NCBI GenBank assembly: GCA_009746045.1 | Contig: RPFO01000213.1 | Span: forward strand, 12,435,063 to 12,471,062 | Length of the DNA stretch: 36,000 bases | DNA from: Mesostigma viride | Lineage: Eukaryota > Streptophyta > Mesostigmatophyceae > Mesostigmatales > Mesostigmataceae | Direction of reading: 5' to 3' | Part shown: piece by piece, positions 8,501 through 18,358 of the stretch | Position numbering within the stretch: the first letter of the stretch is position 1 | Layout: each line of letters begins with the position of its first letter | Notes under the pieces: generated by a model | The model's input: only the letters and a program-made list of their open reading frames with translations | Told to the model about the DNA's origin: nothing | Database searches by the model: none | Position numbers and translations under genes: made by a program

Positions 8501-11423
8501 TCAGGGAGGGTTGACACAGAGGACACGTTCTCCTTGAGCTTCCTATCTGCCGGGTTCACAGCAATTCGTAACTGTTCTGGTCGTTGATCAACATTTTCTT
8601 ACGAGCAGTAAACCACCCTTGCACTGTTCTGGTTTGTCGCTGATCAACATTTTCTTACGAGCAGTAAACCACCCTTGCACTGTTCTGGTTTGTCGCTGAT
8701 CAACATTTTCTTACGAGTAGTAAACCACCCTTGCACTGTTCTGGTTTGTCACTGATCAACATTTTCTTACGAGTAGTAAACCACCCTTGCACTGTTCTGG
8801 TTTGTCGCTGATCAACATTTTCTTACGAGCAGTAAACCACCCTTGCACTGTTCTGGTTTGTCACTGATCAACATTTTCTTACGAGTAGTAAACCACCCTT
8901 GCACTGTTCTGGTTTGTCACTGATCAACATTTTCTTACGAGTAGTAAACCACCCTTGCACTGTTCTGGTTTGTCGCTGATCAACATTTTCTTACGAGTAG
9001 TAAACCACCCTTGCACTGTTCTGGTTTGTCGCTGATCAACATTTTCTTACGAGTAGTAAACCACCATTGCTGTATTTTGATAGCGGCCGCAGCAGTTAGC
9101 CATAGTTAGCCGAGATGTTTAGTCTGACACACGGATTCCGGCCTGCGCGCCGTGTACTGCCCATCGTGGCTGAGCGGGACTCCTCAGTACCTGTACGGTA
9201 CTGAGGTTACAGGTACTGAGGTTTCCAGAGTGGACTGACACTTCAGTGCCAGCTAGCATGTCGATCGAATAGTGCTCCATTGGTACCGGATATCCGGTGC
9301 CGATGGGGTGGTGTGTTGTGGTGACGTGGTCGCATGGCTAGTGAGATGTCCAGTTGACCGTCTCTAGCGGCTTCCAGTCGTAGGAGTGCAGTTGGCATTT
9401 AGGCGTAGAGGATTGGGGATTGGGCACACGCTCAGAGCTGACCGGGGTGACTGCACTCCCATTCTGAGCCTCTCGCACTCATCATCCTGTTTCATCATTC
9501 AGCTGTATTATATTCATAATACCAAGCTTCACTCATCGTTCTCGTTGTCCACTCAACAGCCATGCCTCTCACAGCAGCAGCCTACAGCAATCCAGTCCTA
9601 CACAGATGGTCACACCAAACTAGCTTAGCTTCGCCGACCCGCCAGATTGTGAAATAAACAGGAACTGTGCGATGACGCTTTCACCACCACTGTGCCTGCA
9701 CACCCCTGTGTGCCTGGGATGCCCCAACTCTGGCGGCGATACAGTTCTATGCGTGTGCTATCCAGGTCTGATGCCCCTACGCTCATGCGTACCTGTACCC
9801 TGTGCCTGACACTTCCCGTTTCTTGGAGTTGCCCCTGTTGCGGTGTGGTCCCTGTCTTGGTGTCCATTTCCTCAGAACCCGGCATTGGGCGGTGGCCTTC
9901 TGCTTGCGTACACGACTGGTTACGTGGCGCCGCTTCTGATCGCCGCTACATTCACCACCTCCTTAAAGGTACGCGGACATGGTGGGGAATAGCCATTTTA
10001 GTGCATCCGCCACCGCTAGGCTCCACTCACGGGACCCTTTGTGGGTCTGCGTCGCATTTCGCCCGTGCTAGTCAATCTGGTGTCAAGGTTTTTGTTTTGG
10101 ATTTGGATCCTCTGTAGCTGGTGATATTAAGGCAGGATGTTAAGGAGGTGTGAGATGGGGGGGGGGGGGGGGGGGGGAAGGGGAGGGAATCCACTTGATG
10201 CATCACTGTCTATAGCACTCAGGAGTGTGTTGATACCTCTGTGTGCTCACTTACAGGATCTGCATACCTTCTTCGCCAGCTCTGACCTACTCTCACGACA
10301 ATAGCTTTCTTCAACTCCTCCACTGTCGACCCCCACCGCTGTGCGGCCCTTCCTCTACTGCCACAATGGCTTCGGCTGGGACCATGAATTCGCTTTGTTC
10401 GAGTGGCTCGGCATCGTTCGCCATGCACGATTATGATTACGTTCCGTCATTTTCGACTGTATTCATCCAGATGCATGATGCACGAGGGGAAGCATGGCCA
10501 CAGGTCCCGTTGCTGTCGGCACATCGCCCTAGACAGCTGCAGTCGTGCTGCGATGCTCAACAAGTGATTATCTGTTGCGTCCATTGCCAGTTGCCTGCAC
10601 TACCATCTCTGGGTCCCTCTCCCCTCGAGGAGCATCGAGCGCATCCAGCAAGGCAGCCATCGGTTCAAACACTGTAGCCTAACCCCAAAATGACCTGACC
10701 GCATTTAGGCTAGCCTGACCGCAAAACAATTCGACTGACCATCCCTGCTCCCTGTGTCTGCAGGACCTACTATCAATGCGCAAGTATTCGGCCTGGATTA
10801 CACCTGCCAGGTAGGCCAGTATGGTTCCCATATTACACGGATGGCTGTGCTGCAGCCAAGAAGAAGGTGTGACATTGCCATCTAGCTGCAGATGGTACAA
10901 TAGTCACCACCCCACTGAGTAGCCCAGCCTTGCACTCTGTCACATATTTTCTCTCTTTTTTGTTGTAACGCTCACGTTTTGCATAAACTCACTTGTCGCA
11001 TCTTTGCCCCTTGGCTATGCTAGCAGCAGCTCAAAACCAAGTGTGCGCTCAGGCACATCACACCCTCGTTGACGGGACTCCTGATGCTAACAAGTGCATT
11101 GTAAACTGACCCACTGAATCCCTTCCTTTTGCATCAATGTAGATGGGGGTTGGTCTGGATAGCATGATGGCGCTTGGAGTCAGCGTCTGGTTCAAGTTTG
11201 CATGCCTTCCGGTTGATAACCATCCAACTCCAGCCAGTCAGCCACCCTTGCCATCATTTAAGTGTATGCGCAACTATTTGCTAGAGCAAATCTCATGTAA
11301 AGTGCTGTGTTTCCTTTCAAACTGCATGTTGTGCAATCTTTGTTGTGTTGACATGATGGCAGTGGGGCACTCCTCGTCTGTGGCGGCGTCTACACGCTAT
11401 TGAACCGGCTCGTCCCAACATAG
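2550..11423 (+). CDS. CCDA: CcdA-type thiol-disulfide transporter, plastid, 5' end missing
   Basis: A polytopic membrane protein of the CcdA/DsbD-beta family. In plastids it moves reducing equivalents from stroma to thylakoid lumen for cytochrome f and b6f haem attachment. I joined seven exons: 2550-2635, 3726-3928, 4282-4357, 5156-5256, 9876-9968, 10764-10810 and 11363-11423. All junctions are GT-AG and phase-compatible, and they give 222 residues ending in TAG. The two redox cysteines are present in TPC (visible residue 17) and SPC (residue 140). Family motifs [36 protein letters not shown] and [11 protein letters not shown] follow in the expected order. The start and transit peptide were not found. 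An ATG at 2461 is in frame with exon 1, but its upstream peptide does not look like the family and a 3' splice site at 2548-2549 is more likely. Intron 4 (5257-9875) is 4.6 kb and full of repeats and a transposon-like insertion. Confidence 0.92.
2636..3010 (+). repeat. Degenerate copies of the CCDA exon 1 end and donor
   Basis: The exon 1 terminus plus donor (2618-2646, containing atcggctatatag then gtac) recurs as atcggctatttag then gtac at 2766-2792. Weaker fragments lie near 2695 (gaccattggct), 2727-2745 (tgtaggtacagggaccat) and about 2980. The intron start therefore looks built from decayed duplications of the exon edge. Confidence 0.6.
3141..3285. repeat. 40-bp tandem repeat in CCDA intron 1
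   Basis: The phrase atgctat starts at 3145, 3185, 3225 and 3265. The unit holds gcctgggctattacatag followed by tagtattttta. About 3.5 copies. Confidence 0.95.
4031..4065 (+). repeat. Echo of the CCDA exon 2 end with donor
   Basis: The last 25 bases of exon 2 and its donor (3904-3935) are nearly repeated here: ctcatgggcct(g/a)aacctgctcga(g/t) followed by gtgggtg. The copy would encode LMGLNLLD instead of LMGLNLLE and keeps a usable-looking GT donor, so it could act as a decoy or alternative 5' splice site about 126 bases downstream. Confidence 0.85.
4066..4125 (+). repeat. 25-bp G run followed by (GGGC)n
   Basis: Twenty-five consecutive G (4066-4090) run into about eight GGGC units in CCDA intron 2. 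In the transcript this is a strong G-quadruplex candidate close to the echo donor. Confidence 0.95.
4910..5155 (+). repeat. ~80-bp repeats echoing the CCDA exon 4 acceptor
   Basis: The acceptor and first bases of exon 4 (gcag, then tcctacaagc, boundary at 5155/5156) are preceded by two related copies, gcagtcctccaag, with CAG ending at 4995 and 5073. Spacing is 78 and 82 bp. The units also share cttgaccNNtgcctgtc and acccctgtgccc. Confidence 0.8.
5335..5604. repeat. 270-bp alternating purine-pyrimidine tract, mainly (GTGTGC)n
   Basis: From the A at 5335 to the C at 5604 purines and pyrimidines alternate without a break. Most of it is about 40 copies of the hexamer gtgtgc. It sits in CCDA intron 4, about 80 bp after the exon 4 donor. 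Alternating GT/GC is the classical Z-DNA-forming sequence. Overlapping VCVCVC, RVRVRV and AHAHAH open frames are artefacts. Confidence 0.98.
5605..6536. other. Unassigned intronic DNA, CCDA intron 4
   Basis: No gene, RNA or clear repeat recognised. Open frames on both strands of up to 148 codons overlap each other and show no family motif. Mixed codon texture suggests old inserted DNA. Confidence 0.4.
6537..6640. repeat. 15-bp minisatellite, 6-7 copies
   Basis: The unit ggcgtagctcacggt is repeated with a drift at the end (cacgccggc, catggtggc). The same unit recurs, more degenerate, at 7458-7517. Confidence 0.95.
6801..7034. mobile_element. Small TIR element, copy A (MITE-like)
   Basis: The left end aactcgtgctcccggtgggg (6801) and the right end ccccaacgggagtacgagtt (ending at 7034) are inverted repeats of each other. 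The interior shares gatggatggatgggt, caatcctaccggtc, gtggcatgcct and a right-end caaaagcactccggtgctccgt with copy B at 11941-12322. AT-rich flanks (attacttg on the left, taattaatt repeats on the right) fit a TTAA-like target. No coding capacity is seen. A non-autonomous DNA transposon is the best reading. Confidence 0.7.
7458..7517. repeat. Second cluster of the 15-bp minisatellite
   Basis: About four degenerate copies of gcgtagctcacggtg, the same unit as at 6537-6640, separated by 0.8 kb within CCDA intron 4. Confidence 0.85.
7712..7765. repeat. Nested inverted repeats
   Basis: ggccaactaaggta (7712-7725) pairs with taccttagttggcc (7745-7758), a perfect 14-bp stem with a 19-base loop. Inside and beyond it, atgatgcggc (7732-7741) pairs with gccgcatcat (7756-7765), so two alternative hairpins compete. 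This may be the terminus of a decayed foldback element. Confidence 0.85.
7807..8265 (+). other. Unidentified 152-codon open frame in CCDA intron 4
   Basis: An ATG-initiated frame without low-complexity sequence that ends at TAA 8263-8265. Its composition is protein-like (mixed residues, no repeats, C-terminal half rich in R, K, W and F), but I recognise no domain. Competing open frames lie on the opposite strand. It may be captured coding sequence or chance. There is no evidence that it is expressed. Confidence 0.2.
8574..9065. repeat. 56-bp minisatellite, 9 copies
   Basis: The phrase acattttcttacgag recurs nine times at an exact 56-bp period from about 8591 to 9039. Copies are nearly identical, differing mainly as gag(c/t)agtaaa and gtc(g/a)ctgatc. 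The high identity implies recent expansion or homogenisation. There are no variable spacers, so it is not a CRISPR array. Confidence 0.98.
9179..9222. repeat. Clustered inverted repeats of cctcagtacc
   Basis: cctcagtacc is followed by two copies of ggtactgagg, so one arm can pair with either of two partners. The site is in CCDA intron 4 just after the 56-bp array. Confidence 0.8.
10157..10177 (+). repeat. 21-bp G run, CCDA intron 5
   Basis: Uninterrupted G run followed by aaggggaggg. The rest of intron 5 (9969-10763) shows nothing recognisable. Confidence 0.95.
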
Positions 11424-11940
11424 ATGCCTACAGTCTGCATGGCAAGCAGCATGTATACATGAATGTGCATGGTCCTGCTGCATCAGCACTAGGCATTCAC
11501 AACAGGAATAGTTGTCTCACTTTAAACAACTCGGACCGTGTCTTCTTCTATCAATTAATGAATTACTTTCATGAATTTATTAATCAATTACGCACGCGGT
11601 ACCCCGTTGGGGAACGCGGAGCGAGCCCGTGTAGCACTTGCTTTCCATCCATGTTGACTAATTATTCAAAATAAGCACATGTGACTGCGTACGTCATGTG
11701 GGCCGACCGGTGCCAATACATGCAGAGTAAATTAAGGAGCCTTCGATCAACCCCTATATACACAACGAGAAGCTAGCTGTCAACACATTCCATACTTTTC
11801 TACTTAATAGTAATGCAATGCTCACGTACAAGGGTCCTATTGCAGCAATGCTTTGCATGGGGATGCCGGATATCGCTTCGATGGGATCGATCCGTCGATC
11901 CGATTGTGCACCTGGCGCCTGTGGCAATATTAATTAATTA
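11424..11940. other. CCDA 3' flank
   Basis: Sequence after the CCDA stop. No clear poly(A) signal was found. Near 11600 the words ccccgttggggaacgcggagc resemble the TIR of the elements at 6801 and 11941, so a third, damaged copy may begin here. The region 11935-11941 is taattaatta-like. Confidence 0.4.
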
Positions 11941-12322
11941 AACTCGTGCACTCCCACGTTGGGTAGTCACGGAGCATTGCCCCCGATAGCTGGATGGATG
12001 GGTGCCATGCAATCCTACCGGTCTATTCTATCTAGTTTCCAACAATCCTATATCAAGGAGACAACCAGCGCAGGCCAGATCGAATCGGGAGAATCCGGAC
12101 CATGGTAGCTCGAGCCTGCCGTTATCTTGTCCGGTACGTTTTGTAGTCGTTCAGGATGATGAATAGAATCCTATATACCCCTGTGGCATGCCTGAGGCAT
12201 GAGGTTAAAGGGGGGCCGGGCCGGGCCGGGGCTCTGCAACCTGCCCGCGGTGCACATGTACTCAGCTATAGGGATTAAAAGCACTCTGGTGCTCCGTGAC
12301 TCCCCAACGGGAGCACGTGTTT
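11941..12322. mobile_element. Small TIR element, copy B, with nested insertion
   Basis: The left end aactcgtgcactcccacgtt and the right end ccccaacgggagcacgtgtt are imperfect inverted repeats matching copy A (6801-7034), as are the interior words ggatggatgggt and caatcctaccggtc. Copy B is longer mainly because of the 113-bp insertion at 12054-12166. Flanks are attaattaatta on the left and taattacac on the right. Confidence 0.7.
12054..12166. mobile_element. 113-bp dispersed element with 10-bp target-site duplication
   Basis: The segment starts caaggagacaaccagcg and is bracketed by perfect copies of aatcctatat (12044-12053 and 12167-12176), a convincing target-site duplication. Copy A of the host element lacks it. 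A second copy lies at 27467-27573. The 10-bp duplication and short length suit a SINE or a short non-autonomous element. In the second copy tagctcgag and gttcgagtc resemble Pol III A and B boxes, but the spacing is too short to be confident. Confidence 0.75.
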
Positions 12323-13269
12323 AATTACACTAATTTCAAGGAGACAACACTAATTAACTATAATTAATTTTTTAAGTTATTAATACTAGTAAATAGCGAT
12401 TCCCTAATCTACCTAGCTCGAGGCCGGATCATGCATGGATGGAGCTGAGCAAGCGCACATAACAAAAGGGTTTCATTATTGGCAACACTTGACCACATGC
12501 AGGGTTCTAGCTGTATGCATTCCCATCTCTCCACGTCGTACGAAAGAACAGGCTCTCAGCAGGTTGTTCCAGGCAGGCTCTCAGTGCAAGAGCTTCCAAC
12601 ACGTCTCGTTGCCAACAGCTGCACACCCTGGGCCTTAGCCCTGGGTACTGATTTGCTGATGCTTGGTCCCTTTGCACCATCACAACAGTCTCAACAGTGC
12701 CATAATCCGGCAATAAAATCCATGCCACGTGCTTTGGCCTGGTTCAGCCAGACTGCTACCCCATCAATCATACTTGTACCCATAAGCGAATGAGACGGCA
12801 AGAGGAACTGGTAAGCTGGTACTAGAAAAGCCTTGCCCATTACTCTAGTATTCCGTACTGTCCTCATGCCCTCATGCACGCAGGTATTGAAGGGAAGTGG
12901 GCAGGCTTTCTTCCAGTTTAGCGCCTGCGCACCGCAAGTGGCATCCAGCCGATCTCGACGATAAATAAATAGCCTTGTGTCTCCGCACTGCTGCCATTTT
13001 GTGCCTGGAAACAGTCGCAGATATTGCACAAGGCCCAAGGGCACGTGCTCGCGCGATGCTACGTGTTGTGCCCTTGTTTTTACCCTGCCGCTGACTCTCC
13101 ATAATGACAGCGTGCAAACATCATGACAGCATTCAAACGAGACGGCACTCCAGGGGCATGAACAAGGCCGCCCTGCGAGGGGCTAAATGGAGAAGGCCGA
13201 CCTTGCAAGACTTCCACATCACCATGGTGACACGAGAGGCTCCTGCGCGCATATAAATCTGGACCACCG
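12323..13269. other. Intergenic, convergent gap between CCDA and SMO
   Basis: AT-rich first 80 bp, then mixed sequence. Overlapping open frames on both strands of up to 117 codons show no family features. This should hold the 3' UTR of the SMO gene (minus strand, below 13270). I could not place its poly(A) site. Confidence 0.4.
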
Positions 13270-16200
13270 TCAGCTGGCCTTTACGGCATCCTTGTTGGTG
13301 TCTTTTGCAGCATCCTTTGCCTGGTTGGCCTTGAGCGTGTGGTAGAGCTGGTCCGTCCCAAACAGGCTGGGGTGCACAAAAACGCCACAAGACGGCCGAG
13401 AACACGCACAGCAAGCATGAAACAGTTTCAGTTTCAGTCCCCACACGCCCATCACCTGAAATGAAAAAAAAAAAAAAAAAACGCACAAGAACTCAAGAAG
13501 ACTGCCTCCACAGGCACGAGGCTATATGGATGCACAATATGGATGCACTACACGGACGCTACATGCGCGAGGCTATATGGATGCATGGCTAACCCAAGGC
13601 ACTCGATGGATGGGTCAAGTTCCATATGGACCACAGGGTCTAGTGACCGCAGGAATGGCAAGTGTAGGATAGTAGGTCATGGGATAGTAGGTATAGTGGG
13701 TATAGTAGGTAGTAGGTATAGTAGGTCAAGGGATAGTAGGTAGTAGGTATAGTAGGTAGTAGGTATAGTAGGTCAAGGGATAGTAGGTATAGTAGGTATA
13801 GTAGGTCAAGGGATAGTAGGTCAAGGGATAGTAGGTATAGTAGGTATAGTAGGTCAAGGGATAGTAGGTCAAGGGATAGTAGGTAGTAGGTATAGTAGGT
13901 CAAGGGATAGTAGGTCAAGGGATAGTAGGTCATGGGATAGTAGGTCATGGGATAGTAGGTCATGGGATAGTAGGTCAAGGGATAGTAGGTCAAGGGATAG
14001 TAGGTCAAGGGATAGTAGGTCATGGGATAGTAGGTCATGGGATAGTAGGTCATGGGATAGTAGGTCAAGGGATAGTAGGTCATGGGATAGTAGGTCAGGG
14101 GATAGTAGGTCATGGGATAGCAGGTCATGGGATAGTAGGTCAAGGGATAGTAGGTCATGGGATAGTAGGTATAGTAGGTATAGTAGGTCAAGGGATAGTA
14201 GGTCAAGGGATAGTAGGTCATGGGATAGTAGGTCATGGGATAGTAGGTCATGGGATAGTAGGTCATGGGATAGTAGGTCAAGGGATAGTAGGTCATGGGA
14301 TAGTAGGTCATGGGATAGTAGGTCATGGGATAGTAGGTCAAGGTATAGTAGGTCAAGGGATAGTAGGTCATGGGATAGTAGGTCATGGGATAGTAGGTCA
14401 TGGGATAGTAGGTCATGGGATAGTAGGTCAAGGGATAGTAGGTCATGGGATAGTAGGTCAAGGGATAGTAGGTCATGGGATAGTAGGTCATGGGATAGTA
14501 GGTCATGGGATAGTAGGTCATGGGATAGTAGGTCAAGGGATAGTAGGTCAAGGGATAGTAGGTCATGGGAAAGCAGGTCATGGGATAGTAGGTCAAGGGA
14601 TAGTAGGTCATGGGATAGTAGGTCAAGGGATAGTAGGTCATGGGATAGTAGGTCATGGGATAGTAGGTCATGGGATAGTAGGTCAAGGGATAGTAGGTAG
14701 TAGGTATAGTAGGTAGTAGGTATAGTAGGTCAGCAGGGGCGGGGAGGTTTGGATGCCCTGTGCCCAATCCATCCACGTGAAGGTGGAGGCGTAGTTCCCT
14801 ACCAACAGGTTAGCAGCAGCGGCTGCTTGCTATAAAAGAACACTCACCGATCCATCCACGTGAAGGTGGACGCGTAGTTGCCGCTCTTGGTGTACACCAG
14901 CCGGTGGTGGAAGTCGTGGTAGTCAGCGCTGCGTGTGACCAAGGCGAGCGAGAGATGCGGGCATAGAAAAAGAATGAGATAAGGGGGGAAACGAGATAAG
15001 CGGAGACCTAGGGGGAGATAGGGAGACAGGGGGAGATATAGGGAGACCTAGGGGGAGATAGGGAGACAGGGGGAGATATAGGGAGACCTAGGGGGAGATA
15101 GGGAGACAGGGGGAGATATAGGGAGACCTAGGGGGAGATAGGGAGACAGGGGGAGATATAGGGAGACATAGGGAGAAACAGAAGGTGGAGGTCGTGGTAT
15201 TTGGCGTGGCATGCCATTAGGCATGCCAGCACAGACGAGAGTACCCAGAAACGACAGCAGAAACACGTGATAGGCATAAGCATAAGCAGCGGCAGAGGCT
15301 CCATGAAGCAGAGGCAGAGGCTCCATGAAGCAGAGGCAGAGGCGGCTGCAGGGGCAGATGTGATGGCACGTACACACGTCTGATGTCACCACACAACGCC
15401 ACAGCATTCTACGGGTTCGCAAGGCAACCAAGGCTGGATTGCGAAATAGTTGTTCTGGCAGCTGGCCCAGGGATCAAGGCAGCTTGCTCAAGGGGGGGGG
15501 GGGGGGGGGGGGGGGGAAGAGAGGGAAAACAAGAATCAAAGAGGCAGGTTGGGGGAACGAAGTCCAGCGCAACACATGAGAAGATCCAACCTAGTGCAAC
15601 AACTTAGAATAAAGAAAACGCTCCCATACACTCCATACTGCAGTTAGTGAAACTAACACTAACAAACCATACTGCAGTTAGTGAAACTAACACTAACAAA
15701 CCATACTGCAGTTAGTGAAACTAACACTAACAAACCATACTGCAGTAACCGTGGTGAACGAGATCAACGTCTGCGAAAATAATTTTAGCCAGAGACGGAG
15801 ACATACAATCCATCCATGTTGCCATCACAGTGACGTGTACCCGGAACAAAACAAGTATCTCTGACGAACTGTTAGGGTACGGAATCAAGTGCTAGAATGC
15901 CCAACTGCTAGCCGCCCAAGCGAGGCTACAGAGGCAGTACATGACTAGAACTTGCAACGATGACTGCTGGCATCACACAAGTGCTCACCCGCAGTAGAGG
16001 GGGCAGGAACCCCTGTTAACCGCCCAACGGGAAGAAATAATCACAACGCATAAATACCACGGCCTAACAAGTAAACCAAGTGGTAGCACCCACTCACCCG
16101 CAGTAGAGGGGGAAGAACTTGTTGACCGCCCAGGGGAAGTCGTAGCCGCAGTGCACGTCGACCGTCTCCATGAGGCGTACGCTCATCCACAGCCAGAGCA

Positions 16201-18320
16201 CGGACAGGTGGCAGCCCGTGATGGCGGGACCGATCACGGTGGCCACCCCCAGGAAGAGGATCTCCACGGGGTGAGCGTACTCGGCCGTGATGCCAAAGGG
16301 GGTGGAGAACCTGAAAATGCAAAGCATCGATTCAGAGGGGAAGGGGTGTGGGGGTGTGGTTGGACGGTTAGCCGTGCCAAGGGATGCCAAGGGATGCCGA
16401 AGGGGGTGGAGAATGTGGGAGAAAAACGCCCATTCCATCGGGGTGTCGAATATGAATATGTGCTTTTAGAACAATTTTTGTGTATGCTTACTTTTATAAT
16501 ATTTGGACAGAATCCAACGGGATGCCCAAGGGGTGGGAAAACGTGTTGCGAAAACTGCACGGTCCACAACGGTGCGGAAATGTGAGCACGCGCTGGAGAC
16601 ACCAAACATTACACTGGAGACACCAAACATTACACTGGAGACACCCAACATCACACTGGCGTGGTGCCCAAACGTTACTGTGTCCTAATGCCAACAAGAG
16701 CGGAGCGACAGCCACAAGGAGGACACGGAGGGGGCATTCGAAGGGGGGGGGGGGGCGGCGTTGGATGTTCGCATATGATAGGTGGCAATGCCACCTGTTT
16801 GCGCCTGTGCCTGCCCTTCCTCTCACGCTCACTAACTAAATCGTGGCGCGCCGCGGGTATCAGCATAATTGCAAGCCAACCCCTTTCTGGTGGTGGGGGG
16901 ACGCGGCTGTCAAAGAACCCATCACTGGGACAGCTTCATGCGCTTGCACCCGTAACCCCAACATTCTCTGATTCTCCAGATTCCTGGCCTGCGCTGGTCG
17001 TCTCATGGATAGCATGGTCGCTATAGTATATAGTGATGCCCTGCCTGCGCTGGTAGTCTAATGGAAATCACATATTGACGCCACAATAGCATTCGCTCAT
17101 CGCCCCACACGCACTATCTTATATAACCACATATTGACCCCACAATAGCATTCGTTCATCGCCCCACACGCACTATCTTATATAACCACATATTGACGCC
17201 ACAATAGCATTCGTTCATCGCCCCACACGCACTATCTTATATAATCACATATTGACGCCACAATAGCATTCGTTCATCGCCCGCCACGCACTATCTTATA
17301 TAACCACATATTGACGCCACAATAGCATTCGTTCATCGCCCCACACGCACTATCGTATATAATCACATATTGACGCCACAATAGCATTCGTTCATCGCCC
17401 GCCACGCACTATCTTATATACCCAGATATTGACCCCAAAATAGCATTCACTCATCGCCCCACACGCACTATCGTATATAATCACATATTGACGCCACAAT
17501 AGCATTCGTTCATCGCCCGCCACGCACTATCTTATATAACCAGATATTGACCCCAAAATAGCATTCGCTCATCGCCCCACATTGGCTCGTCGCCCCGCCT
17601 GCACTCACTCGTGGTGCACTGAGTGGATGTGGCGGTAGAGGAACTTGGTGTGCAGCGCCCGGTGGCCCCAATAGAAGACAAAGTCCTCCACGATGAAGAA
17701 GAAGACCAGCTGGAGCGCCACCAGGCGCCTGGGGATGGGGGGAAGGCCGCAGGGGTTGCGGGGCAGGGGGTAGGGGGCAGTTTGGAAAGGGGAGGGGCAG
17801 GGGGCCGGCGGGCAAGAGTTATGGGGCATGGGGCAAAGGGGAGGAGGGGGAGAAGGGCACGGTGGTCGAACAAAGGGGAGGGGGAGGGGGGAGAGAGGAG
17901 GAAAAGAGGGAAGGGGGGGGGGAGGGAGGAGGGGAATGGGGGACAGGGATAGGAAACATGGGGGAGGAGGGTGTAGGGGGCAGGGGGTGGGGTGGGGGCA
18001 GTGAACACGGCGGGGTAATGCACGTCCGCTGAACATGGTGGTCACCTACTCTCCATAAAAAGAGCATATATCCAATTAAATACGGGTTTATGCCTTCAAA
18101 AAGCAATGATGACCGGATTTCCTCTCCTCCTAGCTTCAGAACACAACCATACCAAACAACTCTCCAGTCTCCACCACACAGACCACAAAAATGCGAAGGC
18201 ATCTGGCAAATCACAACCAGTGGGGCATAACCTGCCTTCCTTCAGTAGGACCCCCTTACCGCCAACGATAATCATCCAACAAATGCCCTTGAAGGGCAGC
18301 CCTTGAGAGAGAGACCCCCC

Positions 18321-18358
<38 letters not shown>

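Noticed and set aside
8574-9065. Possible CRISPR-like array
   Set aside because: The 56-bp units are contiguous and near-identical with no variable spacers, in a eukaryotic intron. The 59-bp array at 17060-17580 was rejected for the same reason.
10243-10677. 144-codon + strand frame in CCDA intron 5
   Set aside because: It lies between exons whose direct joining restores the conserved CcdA sequence, so it must be intronic.
11143-11362. Start of an 86-codon frame before CCDA exon 7, and a possible echo of the exon 7 start (catgatggc at about 11165)
   Set aside because: Only nine identical bases and poor similarity beyond; too weak to count with the other echoes.
13640-14776. 378-codon minus-strand frame of YYPMT/YYPLT repeats
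   Set aside because: Produced by the 15-bp satellite, whose period is a multiple of three. It lies inside the last SMO intron.
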